A DNA stretch of 64,000 nt from Ahrensia sp. (lineage in GTDB: Bacteria > Pseudomonadota > Alphaproteobacteria > Rhizobiales > Rhizobiaceae). The DNA is taken from the NCBI GenBank assembly GCA_028817895.1, contig JAPPOQ010000006.1, positions 1 through 64,000 of the forward strand, given 5' to 3'. Positions within the stretch are counted from its first letter, which is position 1; every line of letters starts with the position of its first letter. The notes under the pieces were generated by a model. It did no database searches and had not been told where the DNA came from. It saw only the letters and a list, made by a program, of their open reading frames with translations. Made by a program: the position numbers and the translations under genes. Positions 27,304 through 36,893 of this stretch are shown here, piece after piece.

Positions 27304-28362
27304 ATGCAGGCGTTGGATGAGCGCGTTATCATCGAAGGCAACTGGCTCGCCCGCGGTACATCGCTTGCCCATTCGGCAAGGCTGGTGTTGGCGCATGCAA
27401 ATGTGACTGCCGGCATCGTCGAGTTTGACGATGCAGCGTCCGAACCGGTTGAGATCGAAGCTGTGTCCGACAGGATTGGAACCGTGGACCGGCGCATCGA
27501 AATGACGGACGGGTCGGTATTTGTTACGTCTGACAATGCTGCCATCGACCGCCTGACCGCTGCCCGCGGCAGTCTGTTTTCACGTGTCTTTTCGTTGGAA
27601 ACCGTCAGACCACGGCTTTTTGTCTTCGCATTTGCGGCCGTCGTTATGGTTGCGGGCCTGTTGCGCTACGGGGTTCCGGTACTGGCGCAGGTCGCAGCGT
27701 GGGCAACGCCCATCGAGGTAGCGCAAGTGATGGACGCCTCCGCACGAAACACGCTGGAAAGTCTCTTCTTTTCCCCCAGCAAGCTGGAAGAGCAGACGAA
27801 AGGGGCTTTTCAGGCGGATTTCGAAAGACTTGTGGAAGCCAGTGGTGATGAAGCCAACTACACGCTCTTGTTTCGTGATGGCGGTCGCCTTGGCCCCAAC
27901 GCGCTTGCTCTGCCAGCCGGCACCATCGTCGTGACGGATCAGCTCGTGCGCCTGGGAACGCATGAGGAGGTGGTAGCGGTGCTCGCCCATGAAGTCGCGC
28001 ATGTGATGCATGATCACAGCCTGCAACAGCTCTACCGTGCCTTCGGCTTTGCAGCGCTCGTCACTTTGATCGCGGGCGACATCGGGGCCGCCGGTGAAGA
28101 GATATTGGGAGGCGGTGGTGTGCTGGTCGCAATGGCCGCATCACGCGAGATGGAAGAAGAGGCTGACGCCGAAGGCGTTCGCTTGGTGCAGACGATCGGC
28201 GGCAATCCAACGGCACTCGTCACCGTGCTGGACAAGATTTACGATGCGGTGTGCGGAGACGTCGCGCGCGACGTATGCGAGGAGACGAGCTGGTGGTCCA
28301 CCCACCCTGGCGCAAAGGAAAGGCGCGAAGCTCTGCGTGCGGCAATTGATGCGCTTCCGTAA
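27304..28362 (+). CDS. M48 family zinc metallopeptidase
   Basis: The 352-residue protein carries the zinc motif HEVAH at about 229-233 within VVAVLAHEVAHVMHDHSLQQL, and a downstream glutamate in EMEEEADAEGVRLV, which complete the gluzincin site. A single hydrophobic segment lies near residues 100-125. The N-terminal 90 residues form a separate domain of the DUF7092 type that often precedes it. Unlike HtpX it lacks four clear helices. It starts seven bases after the DUF898 gene with GGAGG upstream. Likely a quality-control protease facing the periplasm. Confidence 0.9.
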   Translation: MQALDERVIIEGNWLARGTSLAHSARLVLAHANVTAGIVEFDDAASEPVEIEAVSDRIGTVDRRIEMTDGSVFVTSDNAAIDRLTAARGSLFSRVFSLETVRPRLFVFAFAAVVMVAGLLRYGVPVLAQVAAWATPIEVAQVMDASARNTLESLFFSPSKLEEQTKGAFQADFERLVEASGDEANYTLLFRDGGRLGPNALALPAGTIVVTDQLVRLGTHEEVVAVLAHEVAHVMHDHSLQQLYRAFGFAALVTLIAGDIGAAGEEILGGGGVLVAMAASREMEEEADAEGVRLVQTIGGNPTALVTVLDKIYDAVCGDVARDVCEETSWWSTHPGAKERREALRAAIDALP

Positions 28363-28459
28363 GGTCTGACTTGGGCTTCAGCCGCCTTGACCTTGATTTG
28401 ATTGCTGCGCATATCAGCGCCGAAAGACGGGACCCGCAACGAATATCGGGATTGGGAAA

Positions 28460-29860
28460 ATGAGCGCACGCACTCTGTATGACAAGATCTGGGACGACCA
28501 TCTGGTTCATGAGGCCGAAGACGGCACAAGCCTGCTCTATATTGACCGTCATCTCGTGCATGAGGTGACCAGCCCGCAGGCCTTTGAAGGGCTACGCATG
28601 GCCAACAGGCCTGTCCGCGCACCTGAAAAGACGCTCGCGGTGGTTGATCACAATGTGCCGACCACAGATCGCAGCAACGGCATCTCGAATGAGGAAAGCC
28701 GCATTCAGGTGGAAGCGCTTGCTCGCAACGCAGCCGATTTCGGTGTGGAATATTATTCCGAAACGGATCGCCGTCAGGGCATCGTTCACATCATCGGGCC
28801 GGAACAGGGTTTCACTCTGCCCGGCATGACCATCGTATGCGGCGATAGTCACACCTCCACCCATGGTGCTTTCGGTGCGTTGGCGCATGGCATCGGTACG
28901 TCCGAGGTCGAGCATGTTCTGGCAACACAAACGCTGATCCAGAAGAAGGCCAAGAACATGAAGGTGGAAGTCACCGGCGGTCTTCCGGACGGTGTGACCG
29001 CAAAAGACATCATTTTGGCCATCATCGGTGAAATTGGGACCGCTGGCGGCACCGGCTATGTGATCGAATATTGCGGGTCTGCGATTGAGGCGCTGTCGAT
29101 GGAAGGTCGCATGACCGTGTGCAACATGACCATCGAAGGAGGCGCGCGCGCTGGCCTTATCGCCCCGGACCAGAGGACTTTCGACTATATCAAAGGCAAA
29201 CCAAAGGCACCCTCCGGCAAGGCCTGGGACATGGCGCTCGACTATTGGAAGACGCTGCACACTGATGAAGATGCGCATTTCGACAAGGTTGTGACGCTGG
29301 ATGCCAACAATCTGCCGCCCATCGTTTCTTGGGGGTCATCGCCGGAAGATGTCGTGTCCGTTCAAGGTGTTGTGCCGAATCCTGATCAGATCGAAGACGA
29401 AAACAAACGCGCATCGAAAAAGCGCGCTCTGGCCTATATGGGCCTGGAAGCGGGAACGAAAATCACGGACATCGCGATTGATCGCGTTTTCATCGGCTCA
29501 TGCACGAATGGCCGAATCGAAGACCTGCGCGCTGCCGCTTCGATCTTTGAGGGCAAGAAAGTGGCCGATCGAGTTTCTGCCATGATCGTACCGGGCTCCG
29601 GTCTGGTGAAAGAGCAGGCTGAGGCAGAAGGGCTCGACAAAATCTTCATTGAGGCGGGTGCGGAGTGGCGCGAGCCGGGATGCTCCATGTGCCTGGCCAT
29701 GAATGATGACCGGCTGAAACCGGAAGAGCGTTGCGCCTCGACGTCAAACCGAAATTTCGAAGGAAGACAAGGCTTTAAGGGGCGTACCCATCTCGTCTCA
29801 CCGGCCATGGCCGCGGCTGCTGCAATCGCCGGCCACTTTGTCGACATTCGGGAGATCTGA
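28460..29860 (+). CDS. leuC: 3-isopropylmalate dehydratase large subunit
   Basis: LeuC with LeuD isomerises 2- to 3-isopropylmalate in leucine synthesis. The 466-residue protein has the three cluster cysteines: one in [11 protein letters not shown] and two in GCSMCLAMN. Substrate and cluster-loop motifs [14 protein letters not shown] and [12 protein letters not shown] are present. The start [16 protein letters not shown] is the canonical N-terminus. leuD is not adjacent, as is common in Rhizobiales. No leader peptide or leucine-codon attenuator is visible in the 97 bases upstream. Confidence 0.98.
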   Translation: MSARTLYDKIWDDHLVHEAEDGTSLLYIDRHLVHEVTSPQAFEGLRMANRPVRAPEKTLAVVDHNVPTTDRSNGISNEESRIQVEALARNAADFGVEYYSETDRRQGIVHIIGPEQGFTLPGMTIVCGDSHTSTHGAFGALAHGIGTSEVEHVLATQTLIQKKAKNMKVEVTGGLPDGVTAKDIILAIIGEIGTAGGTGYVIEYCGSAIEALSMEGRMTVCNMTIEGGARAGLIAPDQRTFDYIKGKPKAPSGKAWDMALDYWKTLHTDEDAHFDKVVTLDANNLPPIVSWGSSPEDVVSVQGVVPNPDQIEDENKRASKKRALAYMGLEAGTKITDIAIDRVFIGSCTNGRIEDLRAAASIFEGKKVADRVSAMIVPGSGLVKEQAEAEGLDKIFIEAGAEWREPGCSMCLAMNDDRLKPEERCASTSNRNFEGRQGFKGRTHLVSPAMAAAAAIAGHFVDIREI

Positions 29861-29891
29861 GCGGTACCTGCCTAGTGGTCAGTTTCGCGCA

Positions 29892-29908
29892 AGGTTTGCA
29901 ACAAACCT
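29892..29908. terminator. Palindrome after leuC, possible weak terminator
   Basis: AGGTTTG-CAA-CAAACCT is a perfect 7-bp inverted repeat 31 bases after the leuC stop. There is no T-run, so it may be a weak terminator, a processing site or an operator for the downstream GGDEF gene. Confidence 0.35.
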
Positions 29909-29983
29909 CGGGCAAATCGAACACGGTTAACGCCGCTTTAAGCCCCGGACTGTAGGACGGGAGGGTCTGCGCCCGCCCGGAAG

Positions 29984-31216
29984 TTGTCAGTGACCGGTTC
30001 GTCCGTTTACCAGCTGTTGCAACCGCTGACCCTGCTGCTGTATGCGCTGGGTTTCTGGGTCATATGGTTCTACATCCGCAACATATCGGCAGCCGCCTAT
30101 TTCGCTGCGGCCTATCTCGTGGGTGGCATAGGGTACTGCCTCGACATCTACAGCGATGTGCTGGGTGCGCCCGCATCCTATTTGGTTTTGGGCTTTTATT
30201 GCCTGACAACAACGCTCATGAGCGCGGGGTTGTTCGTTCGGGTCGGGCGGCCCATGCCCTGGAGGCTGGTTGCGGTCCTTCTGGCCACGACGGTGCCCTT
30301 CTTCTGGTACTTCCGTGAGGTTCTCGACAGCATCGTCGCGCAGTTGATGCTCGTCAATCTGGTCAATGCCGTGCTGGTCGCGCTGCCGCTGCCGGCTTTG
30401 CGGGGACGCCAGCATATCCCGATCGACAGGGTGATCTTCTGGCTGCTGACATTCATCGTGGTGCAGGTGCTGCTGCGCACCTTCGTCACCCTGTATCTGG
30501 ATGCGGGAACGTTGACGCAAGAGACCTATGAAATGTCGATCACGGGTGTTGCGTTTTATTTCACAACATCGCTGGCCGCTGCCGCACTTTCTCTGACGCT
30601 CTACGTGGCGCTGGGAATCGACATTGTCCACACGTTGAAGAAACAGTCAGACACGGATGCGATGACTGGCCTCCTCAACAGGGCGGGCTTTGAAGAGAAA
30701 GCTCAAAAGGTGATGGCCTGGGCCGCTATTGAGAGGCGCCCGGTCTGCATGATCATCACGGATCTCGACCATTTCAAGCGGGTGAACGATACGCTGGGCC
30801 ATGCCACGGGCGATGTGGTGATCAGCTTCTATGGCCGTATCTTGCTCAACATGTCGCGCAGCACGGATGTTGCCGGCCGTGTCGGGGGTGAGGAATTTTG
30901 TTTGCTTCTCAGTGATTGTGGCGTCGCGGACGCCGAGGATCTGGCCGAAGCCGTGCGCCACAGTTTCCACACCACAGACATTCCGGGTACCAATCCTCCC
31001 TTGCGCTGCGCTGCAAGCTTCGGCATCGCCATGCAGCGCGGCGACGAGCCGCTCGCTGAACTCTACAAACGAGCCGATGCCGCCCTCTATGCGGCCAAGG
31101 AGGCAGGGCGAAACTGCGTGCGCACCATTGACAATTACAATTGGCGCCCGCAGCTTGATGCTCCGCCAATGCAGCCGGATCTGGCGCGACGTGTCGGAGA
31201 CCGCATGTCGGCCTGA
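29984..31216 (+). CDS. Membrane GGDEF diguanylate cyclase
   Basis: The 410-residue protein has six or seven N-terminal membrane helices (about 10-220) and a C-terminal GGDEF domain. The active-site motif is GGEEF at about 300, and the preceding MIITDLDHFKRVNDTLGHATGD carries the metal-binding aspartate. The upstream RxxD inhibitory site is not obvious. It should make cyclic di-GMP in response to an unknown membrane signal. The start is a TTG at 29984; GTG at 29990 is an equally possible start. It stands alone and nearly abuts the convergent M3 peptidase gene. Confidence 0.9.
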   Translation: MSVTGSSVYQLLQPLTLLLYALGFWVIWFYIRNISAAAYFAAAYLVGGIGYCLDIYSDVLGAPASYLVLGFYCLTTTLMSAGLFVRVGRPMPWRLVAVLLATTVPFFWYFREVLDSIVAQLMLVNLVNAVLVALPLPALRGRQHIPIDRVIFWLLTFIVVQVLLRTFVTLYLDAGTLTQETYEMSITGVAFYFTTSLAAAALSLTLYVALGIDIVHTLKKQSDTDAMTGLLNRAGFEEKAQKVMAWAAIERRPVCMIITDLDHFKRVNDTLGHATGDVVISFYGRILLNMSRSTDVAGRVGGEEFCLLLSDCGVADAEDLAEAVRHSFHTTDIPGTNPPLRCAASFGIAMQRGDEPLAELYKRADAALYAAKEAGRNCVRTIDNYNWRPQLDAPPMQPDLARRVGDRMSA

Positions 31217-31220
31217 CGTC

Positions 31221-33266
31221 TCAGGCTGCGTCCAGTCCCCGCCGGTCCATCATGGCATGGGCGCTCGGCATCTTTCCGCGAAACGCAAGATAGGCGTCCT
31301 CCGCATCGACCGACCCGCCAACAGTGTAGATGTGGTCGCGCAGCTTCTGCGACGTGTCGGGATCGAACACGTCTCCGGCCTCTTCAAAGGCGGCAAAGGC
31401 GTCGGCGTCCAGAACTTCTGACCACATATAGCTGTAATAGCCTGCCGAGTATCCATCGCCTGAAAAGACGTGCGCAAAATGTGGCGTGCGATGGCGCATC
31501 GCAATGGCACTTGGCATGCCGATCCGGTCAAGCGTTTCCCGTTCAAAGGCGACTACGTCCTGCACAGGTTCGGCATGGGCGGCGTGAAAGGCCATGTCGA
31601 CCAGGGCCGAGGCTGTGAATTCCACGGTTGCAAATCCGGCATTGAACTTTTGTGCTGCGATGAGCTTGTCGAGCAGATCTTGTGGAATGGCTTCCTCCGT
31701 TTCCACGTGACGTGCGTGTTTGGCCAACACTTCCGGTGTTGTCAGCCAATGCTCGTAAAGCTGGCTCGGCAGTTCCACGAAGTCGCGGGCCACCGCTGTG
31801 CCTGCCACCGAAGGATAGGTGACGTCGGACATAATTCCGTGCAGCGCGTGGCCAAACTCGTGAAACAGCGTGCGCGCATCATCGCTCGACAAAAGGGCTG
31901 CTTCGCCCTCCGGCGGTTTGGCAAAATTCATGATGTTGAAAATGATCGGCGAACGGCCCTCGCCCAATGCATGCTGTCCCTGCAATGCACTCATCCACGC
32001 ACCGGAGCGTTTGGATGCTCTTGCGAAATAGTCGGCCAGAAACAATGCCCGGTGCGAGCCATCGGCATTTCTCACCTCGAACACGCGCACATCTTGATGA
32101 TAGGTGCTGATATCAGCGCGCTCGTCAAATGAGATATTGAACAGTCGGTTGGCGACATCAAAGGCAGCGTTGATCACCGCATCGAGTGCGAAATACGGCT
32201 TCAGCTGTGCGGCATCGAGGTCATATTTCTTGGCTCGCAGTTTCTCGGCGAAATAGCGCCAGTCCCATGGTTCAATTGCGTGATTGTGCCCGGTTTCCGC
32301 CGCAAGAGCCTCCAATTCCGATTGTTCGCGAGCGGCGGTTGCAACGGCCCTGGACCAGACGGTTTCCAACAGCTCATTCACCGCAGCAGGCGTCTTTGCC
32401 ATCTGATCTTCGAGCTTAAAGTCGGCAAAGCTTGCATAACCGAGCAGCTGTGCCTTCTCCTGCCTCAGCGCCACGATTTCGCGCACATTGTCCCGATTGT
32501 CGGTCGGGCCATCATTTTCGCCGCGCGCCTGCCAGGCTGCGAAGGCTTGCTCGCGCAACTCGCGACGGTCGCTATAGGTCAAAAAGGGTTCGATGATGGA
32601 TCGAGACAGGGTGACAGCATGCTTGCCGTGCTCGCCAAGTTCGCTGGCCGCTTTGCTCATGGATTGGCGCAGAGACTCCGGCAGACCGGCGAGCTCCGCC
32701 TCATCGTCGATGATCAGCGACCAGTCAGCCTCGTCAGCCAGAATGTTTTGAGAAAAAGAGGCGCCGAGTTCAGCCAAACGTGCATTGATATCGGCCAGCC
32801 GACTCTGCTCGGCCTCAGCCAAGGCGGCGCCACCGCGCACAAAGCCTTTCCAGTGACGCTCCAGAACGCGTTTCTGCTCAACGGTCAGTTCGAGTGTGTC
32901 GCGCTGCTGCCAAAGAGTGTCGATGCGGGCGAACAGCGCCGCGTTGGCAGCCGTTTGTGACATGTGCTGCGACAGCTTTGGCGCGATATCGCGCTCCAGA
33001 CCACGCAGGGTGTCGTCGCTATTCGCACCGATGAGGTTGAAAAAGAGCGAGGCGGTCCGAGACAGCATCTCGCCTGACAGTTCCAGCCGTGTGATCGTAT
33101 TGTCGAAGGTCGTTGCTTCATCCTGCTCGGCGATTGCGTCGAGCTGCGCACGATCATCCTTCAGCGCGATTTCAAAGGCGGCGGCGTAGTCCGCACTGTC
33201 GATGGTTTCGAACCGGGGCAGGCCATGTGGCCCCGTCCAATCGTAAATGGCGGTGTTGATGGTCAA
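31221..33266 (-). CDS. M3 family oligopeptidase (Dcp/PrlC-like)
   Basis: The 681-residue cytosolic metallopeptidase has the zinc motif HEFGH at about 468-472 in TLFHEFGHALHGIMSDVTYP. The matching downstream region HVFSGDGYSAGYYSYMWSEVLDADAF holds substrate-binding glycine and tyrosine residues. Length and sequence fit the oligopeptidase A/dipeptidyl carboxypeptidase group, which cuts short peptides released by other proteases. The start at 33266 (MTINTAIYDWTGPHGLP) is the usual N-terminus. It is divergent from the sodium channel gene. Confidence 0.95.
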   Translation of the reverse strand: MTINTAIYDWTGPHGLPRFETIDSADYAAAFEIALKDDRAQLDAIAEQDEATTFDNTITRLELSGEMLSRTASLFFNLIGANSDDTLRGLERDIAPKLSQHMSQTAANAALFARIDTLWQQRDTLELTVEQKRVLERHWKGFVRGGAALAEAEQSRLADINARLAELGASFSQNILADEADWSLIIDDEAELAGLPESLRQSMSKAASELGEHGKHAVTLSRSIIEPFLTYSDRRELREQAFAAWQARGENDGPTDNRDNVREIVALRQEKAQLLGYASFADFKLEDQMAKTPAAVNELLETVWSRAVATAAREQSELEALAAETGHNHAIEPWDWRYFAEKLRAKKYDLDAAQLKPYFALDAVINAAFDVANRLFNISFDERADISTYHQDVRVFEVRNADGSHRALFLADYFARASKRSGAWMSALQGQHALGEGRSPIIFNIMNFAKPPEGEAALLSSDDARTLFHEFGHALHGIMSDVTYPSVAGTAVARDFVELPSQLYEHWLTTPEVLAKHARHVETEEAIPQDLLDKLIAAQKFNAGFATVEFTASALVDMAFHAAHAEPVQDVVAFERETLDRIGMPSAIAMRHRTPHFAHVFSGDGYSAGYYSYMWSEVLDADAFAAFEEAGDVFDPDTSQKLRDHIYTVGGSVDAEDAYLAFRGKMPSAHAMMDRRGLDAA

Positions 33267-33430
33267 GGCGCTGCTCTTTGGCTGGTGGAGACTTGCCTAA
33301 CGCACTTATGTCGCGGCGGCGTCAGTCGCAAGATTTGTCGTTGCTCCTTGCAGCCACCGGGCATTGGCTTTGCTGCGGCTTCCACCTATTTGAGGGCATC
33401 GTTTCTGAACCCCTTTTTCTAGGCAGCGAC

Positions 33431-34225
33431 ATGCAGCAAAAAATTGCTGGCATCATCACGAGTCGACCCTTCGAATATTCCATCATCGCCCTGGTGGTCA
33501 TCAACGCGATCATTCTGGGTCTGGAAACAAGCCCGGCTGTAATGGCGGCGATTGGTCCGGTTTTGCTTGCGCTGGATAATCTGATCCTGGCGATTTTCGT
33601 GGTCGAGCTGTTGTTGCGCTTCTTTGTCTACCGGTTTCGCTTCTTCCACGATCCGTGGCGGGTTTTTGATTTTTTTGTGGTTGGCATTGCGCTCATTCCC
33701 GCAACGGGTGGGCTTTCGGTGCTCCGCGCCTTCCGGGTGCTGCGAATCCTGCGCCTGCTTTCGGTCATTCCCTCCTTGCGCAAGGTGGTGACAGGACTGG
33801 TTGCCGCTTTGCCCGGCATGGGATCGATTGTCGTGTTGATGTTGCTGGTCTTCTACGTTTTCGCGGTGATGGCGACGAAGTTGTTCGCACCATCCTTTCC
33901 TGACTGGTTCGGGTCGCTGGGAGCCTCGGCCTATTCGCTGTTCCAGATCATGACGCTTGAGAGCTGGTCGATGGGCATCGTGCGCCCGGTCATGGATGTC
34001 TATCCCTGGGCCTGGGGTTTCTTCATCGTTTTCATCATGTCGACGACCTTCACCGTGTTGAACCTGTTTATCGGCATCATCGTCTCGGCAATGCAGAAGG
34101 AGCACGACGAAATCGCGGCAGAAGAACGCGGCCAATTGCATTCAGACCAGGAAACGATCCTGAAGGAAGTGCGGGCATTGCGGGCCGAACTTGCCGAAAT
34201 GCGCAAGCAGCAGAGTGCTGGTTAG
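33431..34225 (+). CDS. Bacterial voltage-gated sodium channel (NaChBac type)
   Basis: The 264-residue protein is a single six-helix channel domain that would form a homotetramer. The voltage sensor S4 has arginines every third residue in LRAFRVLRILRLL. The selectivity filter is TLESWSM at 175-181, the same form as in sodium-selective bacterial Nav proteins. A cytoplasmic coiled coil (EHDEIAAEERGQL to LRAELAEMRKQQ) closes the tetramer. I start at ATG 33431 because the frame before it is a hydrophilic stretch without family likeness. Its stop shares TTAG with the convergent EVE gene. It fits a sodium-rich habitat. Confidence 0.93.
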   Translation: MQQKIAGIITSRPFEYSIIALVVINAIILGLETSPAVMAAIGPVLLALDNLILAIFVVELLLRFFVYRFRFFHDPWRVFDFFVVGIALIPATGGLSVLRAFRVLRILRLLSVIPSLRKVVTGLVAALPGMGSIVVLMLLVFYVFAVMATKLFAPSFPDWFGSLGASAYSLFQIMTLESWSMGIVRPVMDVYPWAWGFFIVFIMSTTFTVLNLFIGIIVSAMQKEHDEIAAEERGQLHSDQETILKEVRALRAELAEMRKQQSAG

Positions 34226-34659
34226 ACGGGTTCAAGCGTTTCCGGGTCGATACCGCCCATGCGGCACACTTCGGCCCATTCATCCGCTTTGACCGGTTGA
34301 ACCGATAGGCGCATCGACGTCACCAAAGACATGTCGGCAAGCTTCTCATTGGCTTTGACCGCTTTCAGCGTGACGGGATTGGGCATGTCGGCAAGCGCGC
34401 GGATGTGAACACAGTCCCAGCGTTCATCATCGGTGGTCGAATCGGGCGCAGAGAGTTTGTTGACCTCAGCTATTCCGACGATCTCCAACCCTTCATTGGA
34501 GTGGTAGAAGAAAGCCCGATCCCCAAGTTCCATGGCTCGCATATTGTTGCGGGCCTGATAGTTGCGAATGCCGTCCCATTCCTCGCCCGCTTCACCCTTG
34601 GCCTTCTGCTGCTCCCAGGACCACTTGAAGGGTTCGGATTTGAAGAGCCAATATTGCAT
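34222..34659 (-). CDS. EVE domain protein
   Basis: The 145-residue protein is a complete EVE domain of the PUA-like fold: [11 protein letters not shown], then WDGIRNYQARNNMRAMELGDRAFFYHSN and GIAEVNKLSAPD. EVE domains bind modified bases such as methylated cytosine or adenine in DNA, and housekeeping forms are linked to RNA modification. It begins at the last base of gpsA (one-base overlap) and ends a three-gene transcript with tsaD and gpsA. Confidence 0.93.
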   Translation of the reverse strand: MQYWLFKSEPFKWSWEQQKAKGEAGEEWDGIRNYQARNNMRAMELGDRAFFYHSNEGLEIVGIAEVNKLSAPDSTTDDERWDCVHIRALADMPNPVTLKAVKANEKLADMSLVTSMRLSVQPVKADEWAEVCRMGGIDPETLEPV

Positions 34660-35663
34660 CAGGATGTCTCCCCGGATCTGTCTGCGGCCATCAGTTCTTC
34701 CGCCTTGAGCGGCCTTGCCAAAAGCTGCGCCACCGCTTCGCGCGCCGTCAATGTTGTGTCGAGCACCGCGCAGACGGTTTCCACAATCGGGGTATCAACA
34801 CCTGATCTTTGCGCCAGTTGCAACGCCATGGCGGCTGTGTGAACGCCCTCGGCGAGTTTCAGGGTTGTGACATCGCTGCCCTCGCCAAGCGCGACACCAT
34901 AGGTGAAGTTGCGTGATTGGGTGCTGGAACAGGTCAGCACGAGATCGCCGAGACCGGACAGGCCGGCAAGCGTCTCAGGTCTTGCCCCGAGAGCGAAAGC
35001 CAGCCGTTGCATTTCGGCAAATCCGCGCGCGATTAGAGCTGCTTCAGCGCTCGCACCGAGCTTCAAACCTCGAGCAATTCCAACCGCCAGCGCGAGCACA
35101 TTCTTCAGCGCGCCACCAAGTTCGACGCCCAGCAGATCGTCGCTGGCATAAATGCGAAATCCCGGTCTGGCCAAGGCCGCGCAAAGTTGCTGCGCTGCGG
35201 CAAGGTCATGCGCCGCAAGGCTGACAGCCGTTGGCAGGCCATTGGCGACATCATGTGCGAAACTTGGTCCTGACAGCGCGGCGACCCGTTGCGATTCGAT
35301 GTGTCGAACAGCCAATTGATGCGGCAAGAGACCGGTCTGACAATCAATACCCTTGCTGCACAGGATGAGTGTCGCGTCGCTGGAGAGGGAGCGCGCGATT
35401 TCCGGCAGCACTGCACCCAGACTTTGGGTCGGGATTACGCAAAGCACGATCTTAGCGTCGAGCGCCTGCTCGATTGCGCTGGTGGCCGCTATCGATAGTG
35501 GCAGCGCGATGCCGGGCAAATGGCGGTCATTGCGATGATGGGCGTTTATGGACTGCACCGTCTCCTCATCACGAGCCCAGAGGGTCACCTGGTCTCCATC
35601 TTGTGCCATGACGCTCGCTAAGGCCGTGCCCCAAGCGCCACCGCCAAGCACACCGATGTTCAT
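34659..35663 (-). CDS. gpsA: NAD(P)-dependent glycerol-3-phosphate dehydrogenase
   Basis: GpsA makes sn-glycerol 3-phosphate from dihydroxyacetone phosphate for phospholipid synthesis. The 334-residue protein has the Rossmann motif [14 protein letters not shown] at 3-16 and the conserved block [22 protein letters not shown] with the catalytic lysine. [11 protein letters not shown] is also conserved, here as [12 protein letters not shown]. Its start overlaps the end of tsaD by four bases, so both are translationally coupled, with the EVE gene next. Confidence 0.97.
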   Translation of the reverse strand: MNIGVLGGGAWGTALASVMAQDGDQVTLWARDEETVQSINAHHRNDRHLPGIALPLSIAATSAIEQALDAKIVLCVIPTQSLGAVLPEIARSLSSDATLILCSKGIDCQTGLLPHQLAVRHIESQRVAALSGPSFAHDVANGLPTAVSLAAHDLAAAQQLCAALARPGFRIYASDDLLGVELGGALKNVLALAVGIARGLKLGASAEAALIARGFAEMQRLAFALGARPETLAGLSGLGDLVLTCSSTQSRNFTYGVALGEGSDVTTLKLAEGVHTAAMALQLAQRSGVDTPIVETVCAVLDTTLTAREAVAQLLARPLKAEELMAADRSGETS

Positions 35664-36760
35664 GCTTTGGCCCCTTTGCGGCCAGCACCGACGCGCGATT
35701 TCGCGTGCATATCGAGCGGCCAGCGGGGGCGGATGCCGGTCTGGCCCCCGCCGGAACCGTCTTCGTCGGTGTCAAACAGGCCCGCGCGCAGGCGCTCCAC
35801 ACCCGCCCAGGCAATCATGGCGGCATTATCCGTACACAGGGCCGATGGTGGGGCGCAAAGCGACCAGGACCGGTCCTCGCAGAGCGTTTCGAGACGATGG
35901 CGCAGCGCCGCGTTTGCAGCGACGCCTCCGGCGATCACCAGATGTCGTTCCGCGCCAAATTGCGTTTCATAGCGCTGCATGGCTCGCTCCAGCCGATCCG
36001 CCAGAACGTCACCAACGGCCTGCTGAAAGGAGGCGCAAATATCAGCAATGATGTTGTCATCCAATTCCTGCGGTTCCAGAACAGCCTTGCGAACCGCCGT
36101 CTTCAGCCCGGAAAAGGACATGTCGAGCGTATCGCGCCCCGAAAGAGGTCTTGGAAAAGCATGAGCCTGCGGACTGCCGTTTTTGGCAGCCATTTCGACT
36201 TGCGGGCCACCCGGATAGGGCAGGCCGAGAAGCTTTGCCGTCTTGTCGAAGGCTTCGCCGAGCGCGTCATCGATGGTCGTCGCCCATCGCTCATACTGGC
36301 CAACGCCCCTCACGAGCAGGATTTGCGTATGCCCGCCTGATACGAGCAGCAGCAGATAGGGGAAGGCCAGCCCGTCGGTCAGCCGGGCGGTGAGCGCGTG
36401 GCCCTCCAGATGATTGATCGAAAACAACGGCTTGTCGTGAACGGCTGCGAGTGCACGAGCCGTCATCGCTCCAACGATCAACCCTCCGGCCAATCCGGGG
36501 CCGGTGGTGACGGCAATCGCATCGAGTTGAGTGAGCGATGTGTCCGCCTCTTCCAGAGCAGAGACCACGATGGAATCAAGCGCTTCCAGATGGGCGCGGG
36601 CAGCAATTTCGGGCACGACGCCGCCAAATGGAGCGTGATCGGCGATCTGGCTGAGTATGCGGTTCGACAGGATTTCGCCGGGTGAATCGACACTTTCCGA
36701 TCCGCGCACAACCGCTGCGGCGGTCTCGTCACAGCTGGTTTCGATGCCAAGCACAATCAT
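35660..36760 (-). CDS. tsaD: tRNA N6-adenosine threonylcarbamoyltransferase
   Basis: TsaD transfers the threonylcarbamoyl group to A37 of tRNAs reading ANN codons. The 366-residue protein opens with [17 protein letters not shown], has the metal-binding histidines in [16 protein letters not shown], and [15 protein letters not shown]. The C-terminal [10 protein letters not shown] and [12 protein letters not shown] loops of the ASKHA fold are intact. A lysine- and arginine-rich tail ([13 protein letters not shown]) extends the C-terminus. It is the first gene of the tsaD-gpsA-EVE transcript and is divergent from purH. Confidence 0.97.
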   Translation of the reverse strand: MIVLGIETSCDETAAAVVRGSESVDSPGEILSNRILSQIADHAPFGGVVPEIAARAHLEALDSIVVSALEEADTSLTQLDAIAVTTGPGLAGGLIVGAMTARALAAVHDKPLFSINHLEGHALTARLTDGLAFPYLLLLVSGGHTQILLVRGVGQYERWATTIDDALGEAFDKTAKLLGLPYPGGPQVEMAAKNGSPQAHAFPRPLSGRDTLDMSFSGLKTAVRKAVLEPQELDDNIIADICASFQQAVGDVLADRLERAMQRYETQFGAERHLVIAGGVAANAALRHRLETLCEDRSWSLCAPPSALCTDNAAMIAWAGVERLRAGLFDTDEDGSGGGQTGIRPRWPLDMHAKSRVGAGRKGAKA

Positions 36761-36893
36761 GGAAACCGCTTAACCGATGCATTGCAGCGCAACAATGGGG
36801 CGAGCAACCATGGGGACAGGGGTGGCAAAGGCTGGACCGCTTTGCGAAGCCACGGCATGAAGCTTTCAAACCGCCTCCACCCAGTTTCACACC

